Part shown: positions 11,897 through 24,102 of the stretch, in pieces
Numbering within the stretch: the stretch's first letter is position 1
Layout of the letters: each line of letters begins with the position of its first letter
Position numbers and translations under genes: made by a program
Notes under the pieces: model-generated
Database searches by the model: none
What the model saw: the letters and a program-made list of their open reading frames with translations, nothing else
What the model was told of the DNA's origin: nothing
NCBI GenBank assembly: GCA_037176845.1
Contig: JAYKXP010000007.1
Span: 992,001 to 1,056,000, forward strand
Direction: 5' to 3'
Source: Paramarasmius palmivorus
Lineage: Eukaryota; Basidiomycota; Agaricomycetes; Agaricales; Marasmiaceae
DNA: 64,000 nt

Positions 11897-14310
11897 CTAA
11901 TCTTTGCTGGCCAAGCAAGCAAGTTGATCTCCCCATTTATACAATACCCGCTTGATTGCAGCCAGGTCTTCTTTCTACACCAAAACAGTCAGTCTAATAG
12001 ATATGAACTTGGAATGTATCACATACCTTGACCAGATTGCAAGTAACACTGTTAGAAGTGTTGTTGATGATATCATCATCAAACACTTCCCGAGAATTTC
12101 CCTTCAGAGCCTTCCAAATATCATACATCATTTTCAGCACCTCTCTCTTTCCATTGGTTGGTGTAATTTGTACCACAACCCAATCATTTGGAAGGATCTT
12201 GCTGGGGTCAGAGGTAATGGGAAGAAGCAGTGGGTATTGCCTCTGATAGTTAGAAGTCTTCCACCATGCACTATAAGTTTCCCAAGCAAAAATAACCACC
12301 TTCACTTCTTGTTCCATGTCCATTTTACTGCTAAGAATGGACAAACTATATTGTGAGTAAATGATTCTTCGAATTGCATCATTTTGAAGACTTTTCCTGC
12401 TAAAACCAATGTAAAACCCATTCAAAAAGGTTTCTGTTCTTTCAATGAATGTCTGTAGTGACTGTGTCCCAAGAGACTATACATTGATAAGAAAGTTGAT
12501 AAAAACTCTAATGTGGATTCTCTCACCTTTGCCCACTGCAAACATTTTGTCAAGTAAACAAGAAAAGTCAGGGTATATTCTCCTGGAATAGCCAGAGCTC
12601 CGATGACAAAAGGGTTGAAATGCTCCAATTCAGCTAGTAAGCTGGCACTTGGAGTGTCAACTTGATAACAGTAGACAGGCCAGAATGCAGTTGCAAAGTC
12701 TTCCAGGCTGTCATATTTAATATCAACTTTGCTCTTCCACTTTGTAAATGCAGCATCAAATGATTGGTTGGATTTGAGGGGGTAATATGATGTGTAGGAG
12801 GAAAGGGTGCAAAGGAGGAACCCAGCTATAAGGTCACAGTATTGTGCCTTAGAATATTGTGGAACATAGTAATCTCCTGAACGAGCTTTGTTGAGAAGGA
12901 ACTCTGTAAAGGAGGCATGTCGAATTCTGATGCTAGAATCTGCATCATGAGGAACATGAATAACAGAGTGGAGTTTTGATAGAAGGATTTCTATTTTTCC
13001 AGGCTGAAGCTTAAAAATCCTGGTTAAAATATATGGTGAATGTTTTGCAACATAATACATTGTATCTGTGTTCCATTCCACAGATGGATGAGAGGTGATT
13101 ATAAACTGGATTATAGGGTAGACTTTTGCCCAATAGCGACAATTGGATAGAATTTGTTGGTATAGCATATCAAGAGCAGAGTATGGAGACTCTGGTAGTA
13201 TGCTATCAGGCTCTGTACTCAGGATATCCTTCAACTGGTCTTGTGGTAGTTCATCAGAGGTGTCAAGATAGTTGATGACAGTGGTGGCAAAAATAAACTG
13301 CCCACTTGCTCTCTCAACAAGGTTGATTACCTCATCACCACTTGGCCACAGCTCTCCCTCATATTTAAGGGCATAATGATGCTTCTTCCGAAGCTCTGCA
13401 AACTTTTCCAACAGATATTTCTGAATATCAAGGTCTGATTCAGTGAGATAGCCTGTGTGTTTGACAGTTGCACCTGAGACCTCAATACCTTCTGCTAATA
13501 CAGCAAAGTTTGCATGTCTGATGCTGTAGTATATTGATGGTTCAGGACGGCTGCAAAGGATGAATTTGAAAGGAATTGGGGTCTGAAAGGTGATAGCATC
13601 ATCAATAATATCTATGAGCTTTTGTTGTGATGGCAGATGAATACATTCATCTATTCCATCAACAATTAGAACATTTGGGATGACTATCAAAGCCTTTAGT
13701 GACCAATATGCCTTGAAGAATGGCTCAAGAATCAATTTTCGGAACTGAACTCGAGCAGTGGCAGCAAAGATATTGGGGTCTGAGCGGATGACATCAAGAA
13801 TCAATGGGCCAAGAACGTTTCCAAGATGGTAGGATATACAGCATTGATATGCTATTGTTGCAACAAGAGGGTCAAGCCTATCACGAGTAGAGTCATTGCG
13901 AGAGAAGAAGAAGACTCCAACTAAATGGCTCTGATGATTCTCTGCTGTCTTCTGAGCAATTGCTGATTTGCCAACACCAGCACCTCCATGAACCCACTGC
14001 ACCCGCATAGTTGAATCATGTTCCAAGATCCAGCTACTCAATACATTGAGAGTTTGAACTCTTGTGCCAGGATGACAGTTCAAGGCAGAGACTGGATCTG
14101 AGTAATAAGTTGCATTCATAGCAGCTTGATCTGCAAGTCTTTGTATCAACTGGGGTGTATCATCTGTTTATGTTCAGTAAGCATTGTCCAATTATAAGCA
14201 GGTCAGTACTTACCATAATGACTGTGGTATGTGTTATTATACTGGTCACAATGTGCTGTGTTATGAGCACCACCACTAATGTTTATACCTGATGTATGAT
14301 AGAAGGACAT
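11897..14310 (-). CDS. NACHT-domain STAND NTPase, copy 1 (753 aa)
   Basis: Four exons with canonical splice sites: 14310-14214, 14163-12527, 12476-12027, 11974-11897; 754 codons including stop. Exon 1 encodes a 32-residue Gly/Asn/His-rich head (SGINISGGAHNTAHCDQYNN). The NACHT domain follows: CHPGTR linker, Walker A HGGAGVGKSAIAQ, Walker B VLIVDGIDEC, sensor-like ILCSRPEP, and a winged-helix region ending near residue 470. The C-terminal ~280 residues carry no ankyrin, WD40 or TPR repeats that I can see. They end in a compact block with LPNDWVVVQITPTNGK and MMYDIWKAL. Such proteins are the fungal relatives of NLRs and act as ATP-dependent switches in allorecognition or defence. No known effector domain is visible N-terminally. 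Near-identical intact paralogue at 45000-47428. Confidence 0.88.
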
Positions 14311-15000
14311 TGGTCAAGTGTTGTGAAGCAGAAAAGAATTCTAGTCTCTGTAAGAGTTGCAAAGGAGGAAGGATAGGAAGATTCCAATCAATGTTATGCA
14401 ACCCTCAATATCACCAAGGCCACTAAAATTGGAAGTATAATGAGAAGATTGTGATGAGAAATCACAACTGAGAGAGGTGAAAGATTGGTGCAGGAGTGCT
14501 GAGAGAAAGGTTGCAATGGCCTTGCCCAAGTGAGCTCTGGTTGTTTTGATTAGGAAGGACAGAGGACAAGGTGTAGTCAATGTCAAGTGTTTTGAGACAA
14601 GTCAACACTAACACTAACAGAATTGATATGGATGAGAAGGGAGAGGGGTGTAGGAGATGGCCAAAGCTGGATGTTCAGGTGCTCCAAACAAACCAACTCC
14701 AAACAACAACGTAGCCCAATATAATGGACTCCGGTGCTTGTGAGAGGCTATAAAAGACAAGTGTGAAACACTATGATAGTTCACAGTGGGATAGAGATAG
14801 ATGATGGAGTATGGAAAGTGGAAGATGGGTTAGGAATGATGGCAATGGCAGCAGATAACTTCAAGAGTTCAAACACAATTGTCAATTTTTGACAATGCTG
14901 TCTTAAGGAGCTCAAGTGATCCTTGCTGGGGTTTGTGAGGAAAGGAAAGGGAAAGGGGATGAAGGAAGAATGGAGTTGATGATGTTTGTTGTCACAAGGT
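14311..15000. promoter_or_regulatory. Upstream region of NACHT copy 1
   Basis: Non-coding. Open frames here are not conserved in the matching region of block 2 (47429-48137); the frame starting MTLTTPCPLSF, for example, diverges after 11 residues. The DNA itself aligns closely. It includes a TATAAAAGAC stretch near 14750. Confidence 0.35.
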
Positions 15001-15500
15001 CTTTGTGACACTGATGCAATGGAATTGGGGTGGAATAGGGAGAGGTGTAGGATTGTGTAATGGGATGAAGAAGATGAGGGAGTTCAAGAGCTCCAAGCAA
15101 GTGAAACTCAGACAATGTCTGATAAGATGGGACTCTGGGGTAGTGAGAGTCTGGGACAGGGTCACAAAAAGATCCAGTCAAAGTTAAGCACTTTGTGGAA
15201 GCACTCTCTGTGAACAATATGATTGTTGACAATGATGAGAATGCGTAAGGTGACAGAGGAGTAAGGTATTGGGATGAAGAAGGTGGGGGGAGTTGGAGTG
15301 CTCCAAGCAAGTGAACTTCAGAGGTTGTGTGATCCAACAGAACTCTGGAGTAGTTAGAGTCCAGGACAGGATCACAAATGGGAGCGGAGTCCAGATTAAG
15401 TGCTTTGTGAAAGCTCTACAACTGATATGATTGTCAAGGACAGCAAGAATGTGTGAGGTGACAGGGGAGTAAGGGGAGTGGGAAATGGGTAAAGGATAGT
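15001..15500. repeat. ~200-bp tandem repeat upstream of NACHT copy 1
   Basis: Units start with CTTTGTG at 15001, 15191 and 15403. Each contains GGGATGAAGAAG, then CTCCAAGCAAGTGAA, then CTCTGG(A/G)GTAGT, then GTCCAGGACAGG or GTCTGGGACAGG, then ATCACAAA or GTCACAAA. The third unit is partial. A diverged unit may precede (14760-15000). The same array with the same spacing (190 and 210 bp) is at 48138-48620, so it predates the block duplication. Confidence 0.65.
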
Positions 15501-16300
15501 GTGGCGGGGTAGATGGGTTCAGGAGCTAGAAATGTTGTTGATGCTTGTTGAGTGACCTAGGCTTCACAGTGCAATGGAAAAGAACAGAGATGTAAAGAGA
15601 AGAGATATCCAGGATTTTTGACAAGAGGCTTAGAAAGGACAAAGAGGTTTGGGAGAGAGGAAGATAGAATGTTGTGGATGGGAAGAATGTATTTGCATGC
15701 TGTTGGCCTGTCCATAAGAATAATTCTTTCCTTCCCTGACACTGCCTAATAGCTGTACTCATACCAGATGATCAAGAACCAGAAACAGAGATGCCAACAG
15801 GTGGAGATTCGATTTGGAAGTTATTCAGCGGCAGCAGACAGACACAGCTATGTTATGAGTTTGAATGTATATGAGACTCGTTCTTTATGGGGGAAGAAAA
15901 TGTGGCATCTATTCGACGAGTTTTTCCCACGGATTCCGCGCCTCGGGCTTTTCGGGCTATTTCGGTCTTCAAGTGGCTTCAAAGTTGCTTCAAAGCCTCA
16001 AGCTTCAGAATTGGTTTGGCTCTATCCAATATCATGTTGTCTTGTATATTGATGTTGATAAAATTACCCCTTAAATGTAGCCAAATCAAACTCGGCTTGT
16101 TGGAGGTACACTCCAACCCACTCCCAGCTAGTATTATATCTAGAAAAATCATCCTGAATAAAAGAATTTCATTAGAAGCACTCATACGGATCACAGCCAG
16201 AAATTTTACCTGCAGGTGTTGCTGTTGTAGTCAATGTCCAAGAGCAAGACGCGTCACCGGCTCGCTTCTTCCTTTTCCGCTACCATCATGACCTCTCCCG
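15501..16300. other. Tail of duplicated block 1, no gene seen
   Basis: Aligns in pieces to 48640-48955 and 49490-49760, sharing TTTTACCTGCAG, GAGCAAGACGCGTC and CTTCCTTTTCCGCTACCA. Block 1 has about 280 bp (15855-16135) that block 2 lacks. Block 2 has a 533-bp inverted-repeat element at 48955 that block 1 lacks. No open frame with protein-like composition was found. Confidence 0.45.
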
Positions 16301-18390
16301 CGATTCAGAGAAAAGCTCCCGAAACAACCGGTACCGATTCTATTCTGAGCGATTTCGATAAAGGTCAGTAGCCCAGAATTGTAGGTCTCGATATATGGCT
16401 GATGATTTGTGCTCGTTACGCACGAACACAGAAGCTCCTGTGTATCGAAAGCTCGCCTAGACTGGCATAAACCAGCGCTCTGTTCTCAAGCACCCGCAAA
16501 CATGTTCTCTCCGTGTTATCTCCCCGCCTGACACGGTCGCCGAGGTGACGCCTAAAACTCTAGGCCTACAAAAGTCGACGTGTTCATTCAACAATACCGA
16601 CTCTTCATCGCTCTCTTACCTGGAATGTCCGTCATTTTCGCGTAGCAACAAAGCCATTACAGCACTTCGATCCTTTGCTGCGTCGTCTGCTACGAGGCAC
16701 AGGGAGCAACACTGAGGGAGTTGAAGCAGGATGTATAGGTGAACATATACGGAGGGGAGGTACGTCAAATTCAGTGGAAATAGCTGTACGCCCATGTTAA
16801 CCTCTCTCCTGACCCAGCATTCCAAGCCATCGCCTCAACATACGACTCTACACCTACTTCCTTTTGTTACCCCTTGTACGGACTCGACAGTCAACCGATT
16901 TAAGTCATCGTACTGTCCTAGAGCACCGGTGGACTGGGTACCCCAGTGAATCCGGTTCCATACGAAGAGCAAGCTTTAAATCATCGACGCTTGCGCAACC
17001 ACACCGAAAAAGTTCGTTCTTTCGCTCGTTCTCATTATCGCGAGGGTGCTGACGCTAACTATCTTTGCCTATAGGCTACCTCTCGACGTTTCTAGCAACG
17101 AACGGTGGTTTTGCTCTGACATTCTAAGAAGGAGATGGCTGATTCACAGTTCATGGCTTATGGTATGTACGTATGTCACACTGTCTACGAGTCTGCTTGT
17201 CCTGATTCACAGCTAGCCTCGACGCAAAAAGAAGCAGATGTCACTTTCACGGCTCTCCCAGACATTTCAAAGATTTAGCACCCCCACTACAGACCATGGA
17301 CAAGTGGACGGAGGATCCTCGAAATCGGAATCTCATGTCGTACAGATGACCCTACGTGTACGTCGCTCTTGCTGTGACATGCTCGAGTCGTGCTGACCGC
17401 TATTCCTAGATACAACCTATGTTGCCTCAAGAGTTGCTTGGAAGGACAGTGACGACAGCAGTATGTTTTCTTTTGCGGCGACTCTGGCGCAGCGGCTAAC
17501 TTATCGTTCAGAGCCAATCGTCGTACTAAAAAGGAGTATCCTAAGAAGCAAAAAGGGCAAAGGCATAGACAACGTATATGTGAACGATGTATGATACAAG
17601 GAATACTATGACACGATGCCATTCAATAAAACGGAGAGCGTCGGAGCCATGAATATCCTAGTCTAGACATAGCTGATATTGGTGTGGAGATTCAGAAGTT
17701 GAGGTAGTGGAAGGCTCTGTTGATGCGGGGAACTTGGTAGGCATGTGCCAAAGGTATGAATTCATCCCTAGTTCATCGATGCTCCCAGAGCTATAGCATC
17801 CCCAGTCAGCATAAGAGTATCGATGAGCATAGGAACATACGCACCTCGTCCCTTGAGCTCTAAGCTTTAACCCGACCGCGCGCGTGTTCATGATGTCCAC
17901 CGAAAATGACTCGCGTGAAGGCTTGATGAATAGACGGTAGGTGCCTTCTTCGAGTTCCTGTGAGCCATGTTGACCCGCCCGAGTCTAGCAGCGCTGGGTG
18001 TTAGCATCCATATCAAGATGACAGTTGGCTGCTTACTATGACTATGGTCTCGATGGTGGTGGTGTATTGTGCCCGGCTCGAATCTGGCAGACGTGGGCTT
18101 GAAAATGACGATTTAGGAACACAGCTTCGATGGTGGCAGTCCGAGAGTGAGAGTATTTAATGAATTTGCTGCGGTTTTCAGGCTAGCAAGCTGTCGGTCT
18201 AGGTAATCGTTGAGCATTGTAGACTGGAAAGGCCCTCGCAGTTGGGGTGTTCAGCTCGACTTTGGGATGGCCGTAGAAAATCTAGCTGGGCATTAGTACT
18301 ATGCAAGTCACGACGAGTAATCATAAACGTACCAATAACCTGATCCAAACGCGTCTTTGAGGCAGCCAACGCGAGTCGATGCCAGTCTGA
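16301..18390. other. Gene-poor stretch, partly homologous to 49760-50300
   Basis: Fragments such as CTCAAGCACCC near 16488, a CTGACACGGTC sequence near 16530 and GAGGTACGTCAAATTC near 16757 recur at 49875, 49916 and 50100. The duplication therefore extends here with heavy decay. Beyond about 17100 I see only short GT-AG-like segments and no supported gene. Confidence 0.35.
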
Positions 18391-18394
18391 TGGT

Positions 18395-19660
18395 GGTCGT
18401 GGTGAAAAGAGTGTCGCGACTCTGCCAGTGGTTGACCCACAACCGCTATCAAGACCTCGAGCTTTCCAATACCGCCTCTCTATGACTCTCAAGACACCCA
18501 AGAAGCCTCAGAATCATCCAATCAACTCTTGCAAACTCGTATCGCGCTCCTGACCTTCCCGCCGCAAGAAACCATCTTCCTCCTATTCTTATTCACCTTC
18601 GTCATTCCCTCGACAGAATGGCGCTTCAATGACCTCGAAACGCCATGTCTTTCTCTTCAAAGTACAATCCATATGGCCAGGATAGATTCATGGGTCGCAG
18701 AATCTACCAACATCCTCATCGGGCCGTTCTTGGAGTGGTTCAAATCCACACTCGCTTCCGACAGAATCACATCTATCGCTTTCAAACCGCTAAATCCCCT
18801 GTTCGTCCCACCAGACCTCGAGAAGACGCTTTATCAGCCCTTCAGACCTATACATTCATCATAACTCTATCCCTTTCCTATCTCTAGTCCGCTTTCCCCA
18901 GCCAGATTACCGACATATTCGCTTGCTTGGGTAGACCCACGTTTTCGATGGGCAGGTTTCCGTATGCGTGAAAACGCTCAGAGTTCGAGTCCGTTTCATG
19001 CCGTGGATCCGGAGACACTCGACACCGATCACGATTCGCTTTTCTCCGCCTTGTACCCCCACACTACCTTTTCCAAGCCTACGCAAGCTAGTCTACATAA
19101 ACACGGGGGCGTATCTAGCACTAGCAATAAGCTGGATCAATGAACAAGCATCGGACGCGGAATCGAGGCGACTGGACGGATACCTGGAGATTTTAGAGGA
19201 AGGAATGAGGTTTACCTCCCGAAAGAGGCTGTAGAACGAGACAGTGAGCCGAGTCTTTTTCTGTCCTTCGTCTAATAAAAGTAACTCGAACACCAGCCCC
19301 CAACAATCTCCGTAACATTCGACTTCTCAGTCAAAGCAACAGTCCCCACAGCCCCCGTCCTTTCTCTACAAATTGAACACCTACTCGTCGCTTGCACACC
19401 CAGAACGATGTTACCGAATCAGTGGAAACTATTAGGCTACTCCGTCATGGGAGAGGTTAACGTTTCCGCTTGGAATGCCTACAAATGCAGACACGTTGGG
19501 AGATGCGCAAAGGTCTCGGTATCTCCGACCGAAGCGCCAGGAAGAAGAGTTCGAGAAGGTGAAGACGAAGATGTGTTGGTGTGCGGAGGTAGGCTGTTTG
19601 GGGCCGTACTTTTGCTATGTATTGTAGCTGGCGACACTTTGAAGAGCTCATTAATACATT
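18395..19660 (+). pseudogene. Decayed F-box/small-gene pair
   Basis: 18395-18445 matches, on the minus strand, the first exon of the small gene (GTGGTCGTGGTGAAAAGAG). 18529-19260 is a broken F-box body on the plus strand: EWRFNDLETPCLSLQSTIH, ARIDSWVAES and LEWFKSTLASDRITSI align to the same segments of the intact F-box proteins. A second-exon relic starts near 19297 (CAACAATCTCCGTAACATTC). The F-box N-terminus and several in-frame segments are missing and stops interrupt it. The divergent arrangement equals that of the intact pairs. Confidence 0.6.
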
Positions 19661-20990
19661 CTTCATGTTTCAAAGTACATCGACAGCTCAACGAAATACA
19701 TCGTTCTCAGAGGTACATTCCAGATCGACATGAGCCCAATCACTGCTCGAACGAGAATCACCTGGTATCGGTTACCCAAAGCCCATACCCACACCGACTC
19801 TTGTAATGCCCGACGCCGACGAGTGTGACATTGATGGCTTCGGGATCTTCTCGAGGGATTTGAGGAATAGAAAGTAGGCGCATTCCCTGGAGGCGAGCAT
19901 TGGAGAGACTGAGATAAACTACAATCCACAGTGTTTGAAGTTACGACTAGAGATAGATCAGTCAGAGCGTGAATAAACGAACAGGAGACGCGTACGTGCA
20001 CATGCCCAAATAACTGATGAAGTTTGGCTTGATCATGTCGTCTGAGGCGATCCAATACTGAGCTAGAGCCTTGAGAGGATTCAGGTCAGAGAGCAGAAGT
20101 AACGGTATCACTGATTATGCTGACCTCTGGACCAAAAATGCTCAAGGGTTCGGGTTTGTCAGGATTGTTGAGTAAGAATACAAGGCGCGGTAAGGCAAAT
20201 GTGAACGGTGACAGTCATGATCCCGTTATCGAGAACCATCCACCTGCAACAACGTGAGCGAGCGAATGAAAGGGATAGAATGAGCTCTACGAACCGCCGG
20301 CTTTCGATCCTCCATTCATCGTCGTGCGCACCCCAGTCTGCAGCGGGTTCGCATCAACCTTCATGCTTGCGGTTCTTCTGGTGGTGTATACCAGCGCATA
20401 AGCAGCGTCTAGAGGACATGCACGTCAGATGAAGGGGCTTGGATGCGAACGAAAAGGTACGTACCATCATCCCTGCCCAAGTGCTATCCTCACAGAAACC
20501 GAGGAATATGGAAAGCGTATATTTGGGAAGCTTTGGAAGGCTAAGACGCGCGTTGAGATACCCGAGATGAGCTCAAGGCCGAAAAGTCACCATGAGAGGT
20601 GCAGGTCACGGTGATTTGGTAAGGGGACAACGGTGTAGCCGATACTAAAGAAGATCGAGATGGGGCTGAGCTCTGTAGACTATGTCAGCGTTGAGAGACG
20701 TGTGTGGTGGTATATAGCACACACCGTTTCCATACAGAGGTATAGGCGCGTTGGGATCGGTCAGAGTCAGAGTACCGTTTTGCAGAATACACGCAGTTCC
20801 ACTCTCTTGATATAGGCTTAGTTTAGGTTTCGCTGCAGCCTTCTTGAGAACAGGATAGAGTCCATAGCACGAAGAGACGTACCTGGTCGAGGTTGATAAT
20901 CTGGGAGATACAACAACGTCCAGCAGGTTTCAGCCAATACAAACCAAGTACTTTTTCGATGCCCTTTGAATTACATCTCAAGTTAGTATG
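19660..20990 (-). pseudogene. MFS transporter relic 1
   Basis: On the minus strand, pieces align in order to the intact MFS gene at 54189-56074. These are CCISQIINLDQ (near 20890), a piece like LSPISIFFSIGYTVV (near 20660), a decayed GLCESSAWPGMM equivalent (CEDSTWAGMM-like, near 20460), RLRRHDQAKLHQL (near 20040), and ALGNRYQVILVRAVIGL plus WNVPLRTMYFV (near 19780-19690). Frameshifts and internal stops separate them. As in the intact trio, the relic lies just downstream of an F-box copy and faces it. Confidence 0.6.
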
Positions 20991-21589
20991 TGAAGATGAA
21001 CTAGCGCAAGAATACACTCACCTCGTCAATTAGCCCACGAAGCTGCATGTTTATGATACCCAACGATGAAGCTTTGTGAACGTTTGAAGACTTGTGTTGA
21101 AGATGTACCAGTCCTAGGAAGCTGGGAGCAGCTAGATGAATGAGGGATTGGCGCAAGATTGGCGCTTTCTTCGAGTTCTTACGAGCCATAGAGACTGGAT
21201 GGAATGTTGGTTGAGATGTGTCGGAAATGACAGGTCAAAATGTCTTACGGAGGACAATGGGATGTTTGGGCATCCTAGAAGTAGATATTCATCCACCCAG
21301 ATCTAGCCGTATCGAGATGATAGTTTGCTACTGAACACAAACTTCGAGAGTAAAACGGATCGTCACGGTGAAGGACACCGTGACGAGACGTGAGCATGGT
21401 GTTTGGTAATTCCTGATTTAGCATAGTCTTGAAACGCGACTCTATCCACGCTCCAGGTATTCACTGTAGATAGAGTCACCAGCAAAATGTCTTGATGGGT
21501 GCAAGAACAGTGCAATCCAATTGCCGCCAATTTCGGCGATTGCACCAAACTACAAGACTCACATGTATTTACAATTAGTATACAGGAGA
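20991..21589. other. No supported gene
   Basis: Short open frames only. Nothing protein-like or structured was recognised. Confidence 0.3.
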
Positions 21590-21830
21590 TATGCAACTAG
21601 CTTGCGGTGGGATTGCAACAAGCCAGACTATTGCAACGTGATTGCAGTGGGCTGAAGGAATCCCGATTGATTGCAGCTAGATTGCAACATAATTTCAATG
21701 TGCTTGCAATGGACTGAGATACTTGCAGCTGATTGCAACCGTATTTCAACCATATTGTAACGTGATTTCAACCATATAAAAGACCTGCGAGTGATTGTAA
21801 TCGTCTACCGACACAATTGTTTCGATCTGG
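21590..21830. repeat. TTGCAA/TTGCAG-rich array
   Basis: Over about 240 bp the motif TTGCAA, TTGCAG or TTTCAA recurs at roughly 15-25-bp spacing (GGATTGCAAC, GTGATTGCAG, TGATTGCAGC, AGATTGCAAC, GTGCTTGCAA, TGATTGCAACC). Related motif-dense sequence occurs at 23876-24155. Confidence 0.5.
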
Positions 21831-23870
21831 TAATCACATTGCAGTATACTGTTAGACCTTTACTCATTACAATCATAGTACAATACGGGTGTAATAGAAT
21901 GGCATACTATAGTCCTTCCACGAGTCTGCTTCAGTACCTGCTTCTCCTTCCTCTATGATCCACCCTCTATGTCGGCCAAGATGCAAGTCGTGTGTTCAGA
22001 TTGTTGCCAAAGCAAAGCCGGGGCACTAGATGCAATGAACGGTGCGTTTGGTCTTTCCGCGTATGACATATTCGAGATACTGGGATCGAAAGCATTAGCG
22101 TCGGAGAGGCGTGTTGGGTTATTTGGCTCCAAGTAGTCTGACGGATGTTGGGTGCGAGTAGTCTTGGTGTTCATCATGCATCTGGGTTCTGAGTGAAGGC
22201 TGCGGGTTTCGAGATATCAACCACATACCAATGCCCAACTGCATCAAGATAGCCTCTGGTACGGCAAGAGTGGCGAATTCGTCACTATGCGCATATCCAG
22301 AGGCTAATGAGCGTGTCACGTATCAGGGTGATAGTGATGGGTAAAGGGGGAGAGTGCTGGGGTCGGGGGAAATGTCCTGGGAATGCACTATTCAACTTGG
22401 GTCTCCAGTTCGAGTGTTGTTCGGTGTCACTAACCTGCAGGAGACGACGGAAAGGGAGGACGGTGTAAAGAGGTTACAAGAGAAGAGTATCCGGTAGCAG
22501 GAAAGACAGCTGTCAAAGGCAGACCTAGGTCAGAAAAGGCAAGAAAAGATGAATGGGCACACACCTAGTACACCAATTGCCCTCCTTTTTCAATGTTCAA
22601 CCCACATCTGTAAGTATGGAAAGTACTCGAGTTGGAAGAGTAAAGAAATGAAAGAGAGGAAACGTACCTGGGTGTGCGGTTGCGACAAGGTAACGGTTGC
22701 GGGCAAGAGACTCAGAGGAAGGCTGCGGCGGAGGGGTCTATGGACCTGCACGTGCAATGTGCGGGACCATGGAAACCTCGGCTCAAATTCAAGTCGCGCG
22801 TGACGTCACGTCACTTCCTCCTCTTTCTTCACTACCACCACCATCTCCCCATCGTTGGCGACGACGAGCTCGACCCTTTAGTCGTTATCTAGTCTGGTGA
22901 GTACCGTCATCTTTCCTTCTGTCCTAGCATCATCCTACTCCCTGCAGGGCCTGAAATAACGATGGAACGTAGCTCGACACTACTCCAGCTGGTCACTTGA
23001 TAACCCTCTGCCCTAGTCCATGGCGATGACGCGTATATCGGTGAGACATTTTCCCTACCTTCTTCAAATAGAATTTTAAACACGTTTGTAGCGTGATATA
23101 GCCCACAATATGCGGTTGCGACATCCCACCACTTTGTCAAGTGAGTATGTCCCCTAATCATTGCTGCACCTCTACACTGACATGCATGTTTTCGGCAGCC
23201 CTGACGTTGGTTGAAGTGCGACGTATTGCATGTAAGGTATGCTTCAGATTTTTCTATCATTAGCCACTGCTCAGCACAGGTACATATCAACTAGGTCACC
23301 GACATCACACAGTACTCACGATAACACCCCGCGCGGTCACATACATGTGGTATACGCTGGGTGACTGTTGAATGTTGACGGTGTTGGTATGTTCTTTCTA
23401 TGCTCTATCGTTGCAGTCTCCTAACGTGGAGTTTCCTTGATAGAGTACTACAAAGTAAAGTGCGTAGCTATTTGTTTCCTTTTCCGCATACAATTTGCTC
23501 ATACGCATAAGGCTTTACAGCAGTCCCATGGTCACCAGACATTAGCCTCAAGTTCTTGTCATTGTATGTCATGGACGTCGGTATGGTATGTCTTTCCTCT
23601 TCTGTCCATCAGATTTGTCACTCAAACACCCATCAGATATTGCGCTGACGGCTGATGGTGGTTTGATTAGGGTTTGGTAGTAGATGCAACTCATGTAGTA
23701 CAGGCTTCGTGTACACTGTAAATAGTGTAAACATAAGGCTGTTTTGAATACACGATATGGCATGATAAGAAGCGTGGGCGAGAGGTCAAGGGCCGCTTTT
23801 CTTGGGGCTGCAATCTTGATTCTGACGGAATCGCAACGGCGAGGATCAATTACAACACTTGTTATACTTA
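21831..23870. other. Gene-poor stretch with many intron-like GT...AG segments
   Basis: Between about 22895 and 23610 there is a chain of short segments that start GTGAGT, GTATGC, GTATGT or GTGAGA and end TAG/CAG (22898-22947, 23040-23070, 23144-23200, 23235-23279, 23389-23443, 23588-23610). The pieces between them do not join into an open frame. They may be exon-intron remnants of a lost gene or a spliced non-coding transcript. TGACGTCACGTCA at about 22801 is a CRE-like site. Confidence 0.3.
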
Positions 23871-23875
23871 TAGTT

Positions 23876-24102
23876 GGTTGCAACGCAAGTTACCTTGTGG
23901 TAACGGCGTTGAAATCGGGCTGCAATCGGCTGCAATCGGGTTGCAATAATCCGCGCCGGTTGCAAGCGCCCTGCAATAAGCGCCCGTATTGCAATTCCGT
24001 TGCGACAAAGGTGAGTCTTTGCAATCTGTTCGCAATGGTATTATACACTAATTTTAATCTAATTACAACCACTTTGTCACAAGGTAACTTGCGTTGCAAT
24101 CC
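23876..24102. mobile_element. Short inverted-repeat element (MITE-like, ~227 bp)
   Basis: The left end reads GGTTGCAACGCAAGTTACC and the right end, in reverse complement, GGATTGCAACGCAAGTTACC; both continue TTGTG. The ~24-bp ends are identical but for one base and one indel. The interior is rich in TTGCAA and has no ORF of note. No clear target-site duplication was found. Family unknown. Confidence 0.6.

Larger units (their letters stand above)
9166..17000. repeat. Segmental duplication, block 1 (pairs with 25806-26222 plus 42763-50250)
   Basis: The 745-aa gene, its convergent spacer, the NACHT gene, its upstream region, the ~200-bp tandem repeat and the decayed tail occur in the same order and orientation in both blocks. 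The second block is interrupted by the 16.5-kb KDZ element and a 533-bp MITE. Roughly 7-7.8 kb of homologous sequence, with similarity highest in the NACHT exons and upstream region. Confidence 0.85.

Noticed and set aside
14341..14586. 81-codon minus-strand frame just upstream of the NACHT start
   Set aside because: The frame is not kept in the corresponding region of block 2 although the DNA is, so it is not under coding constraint.
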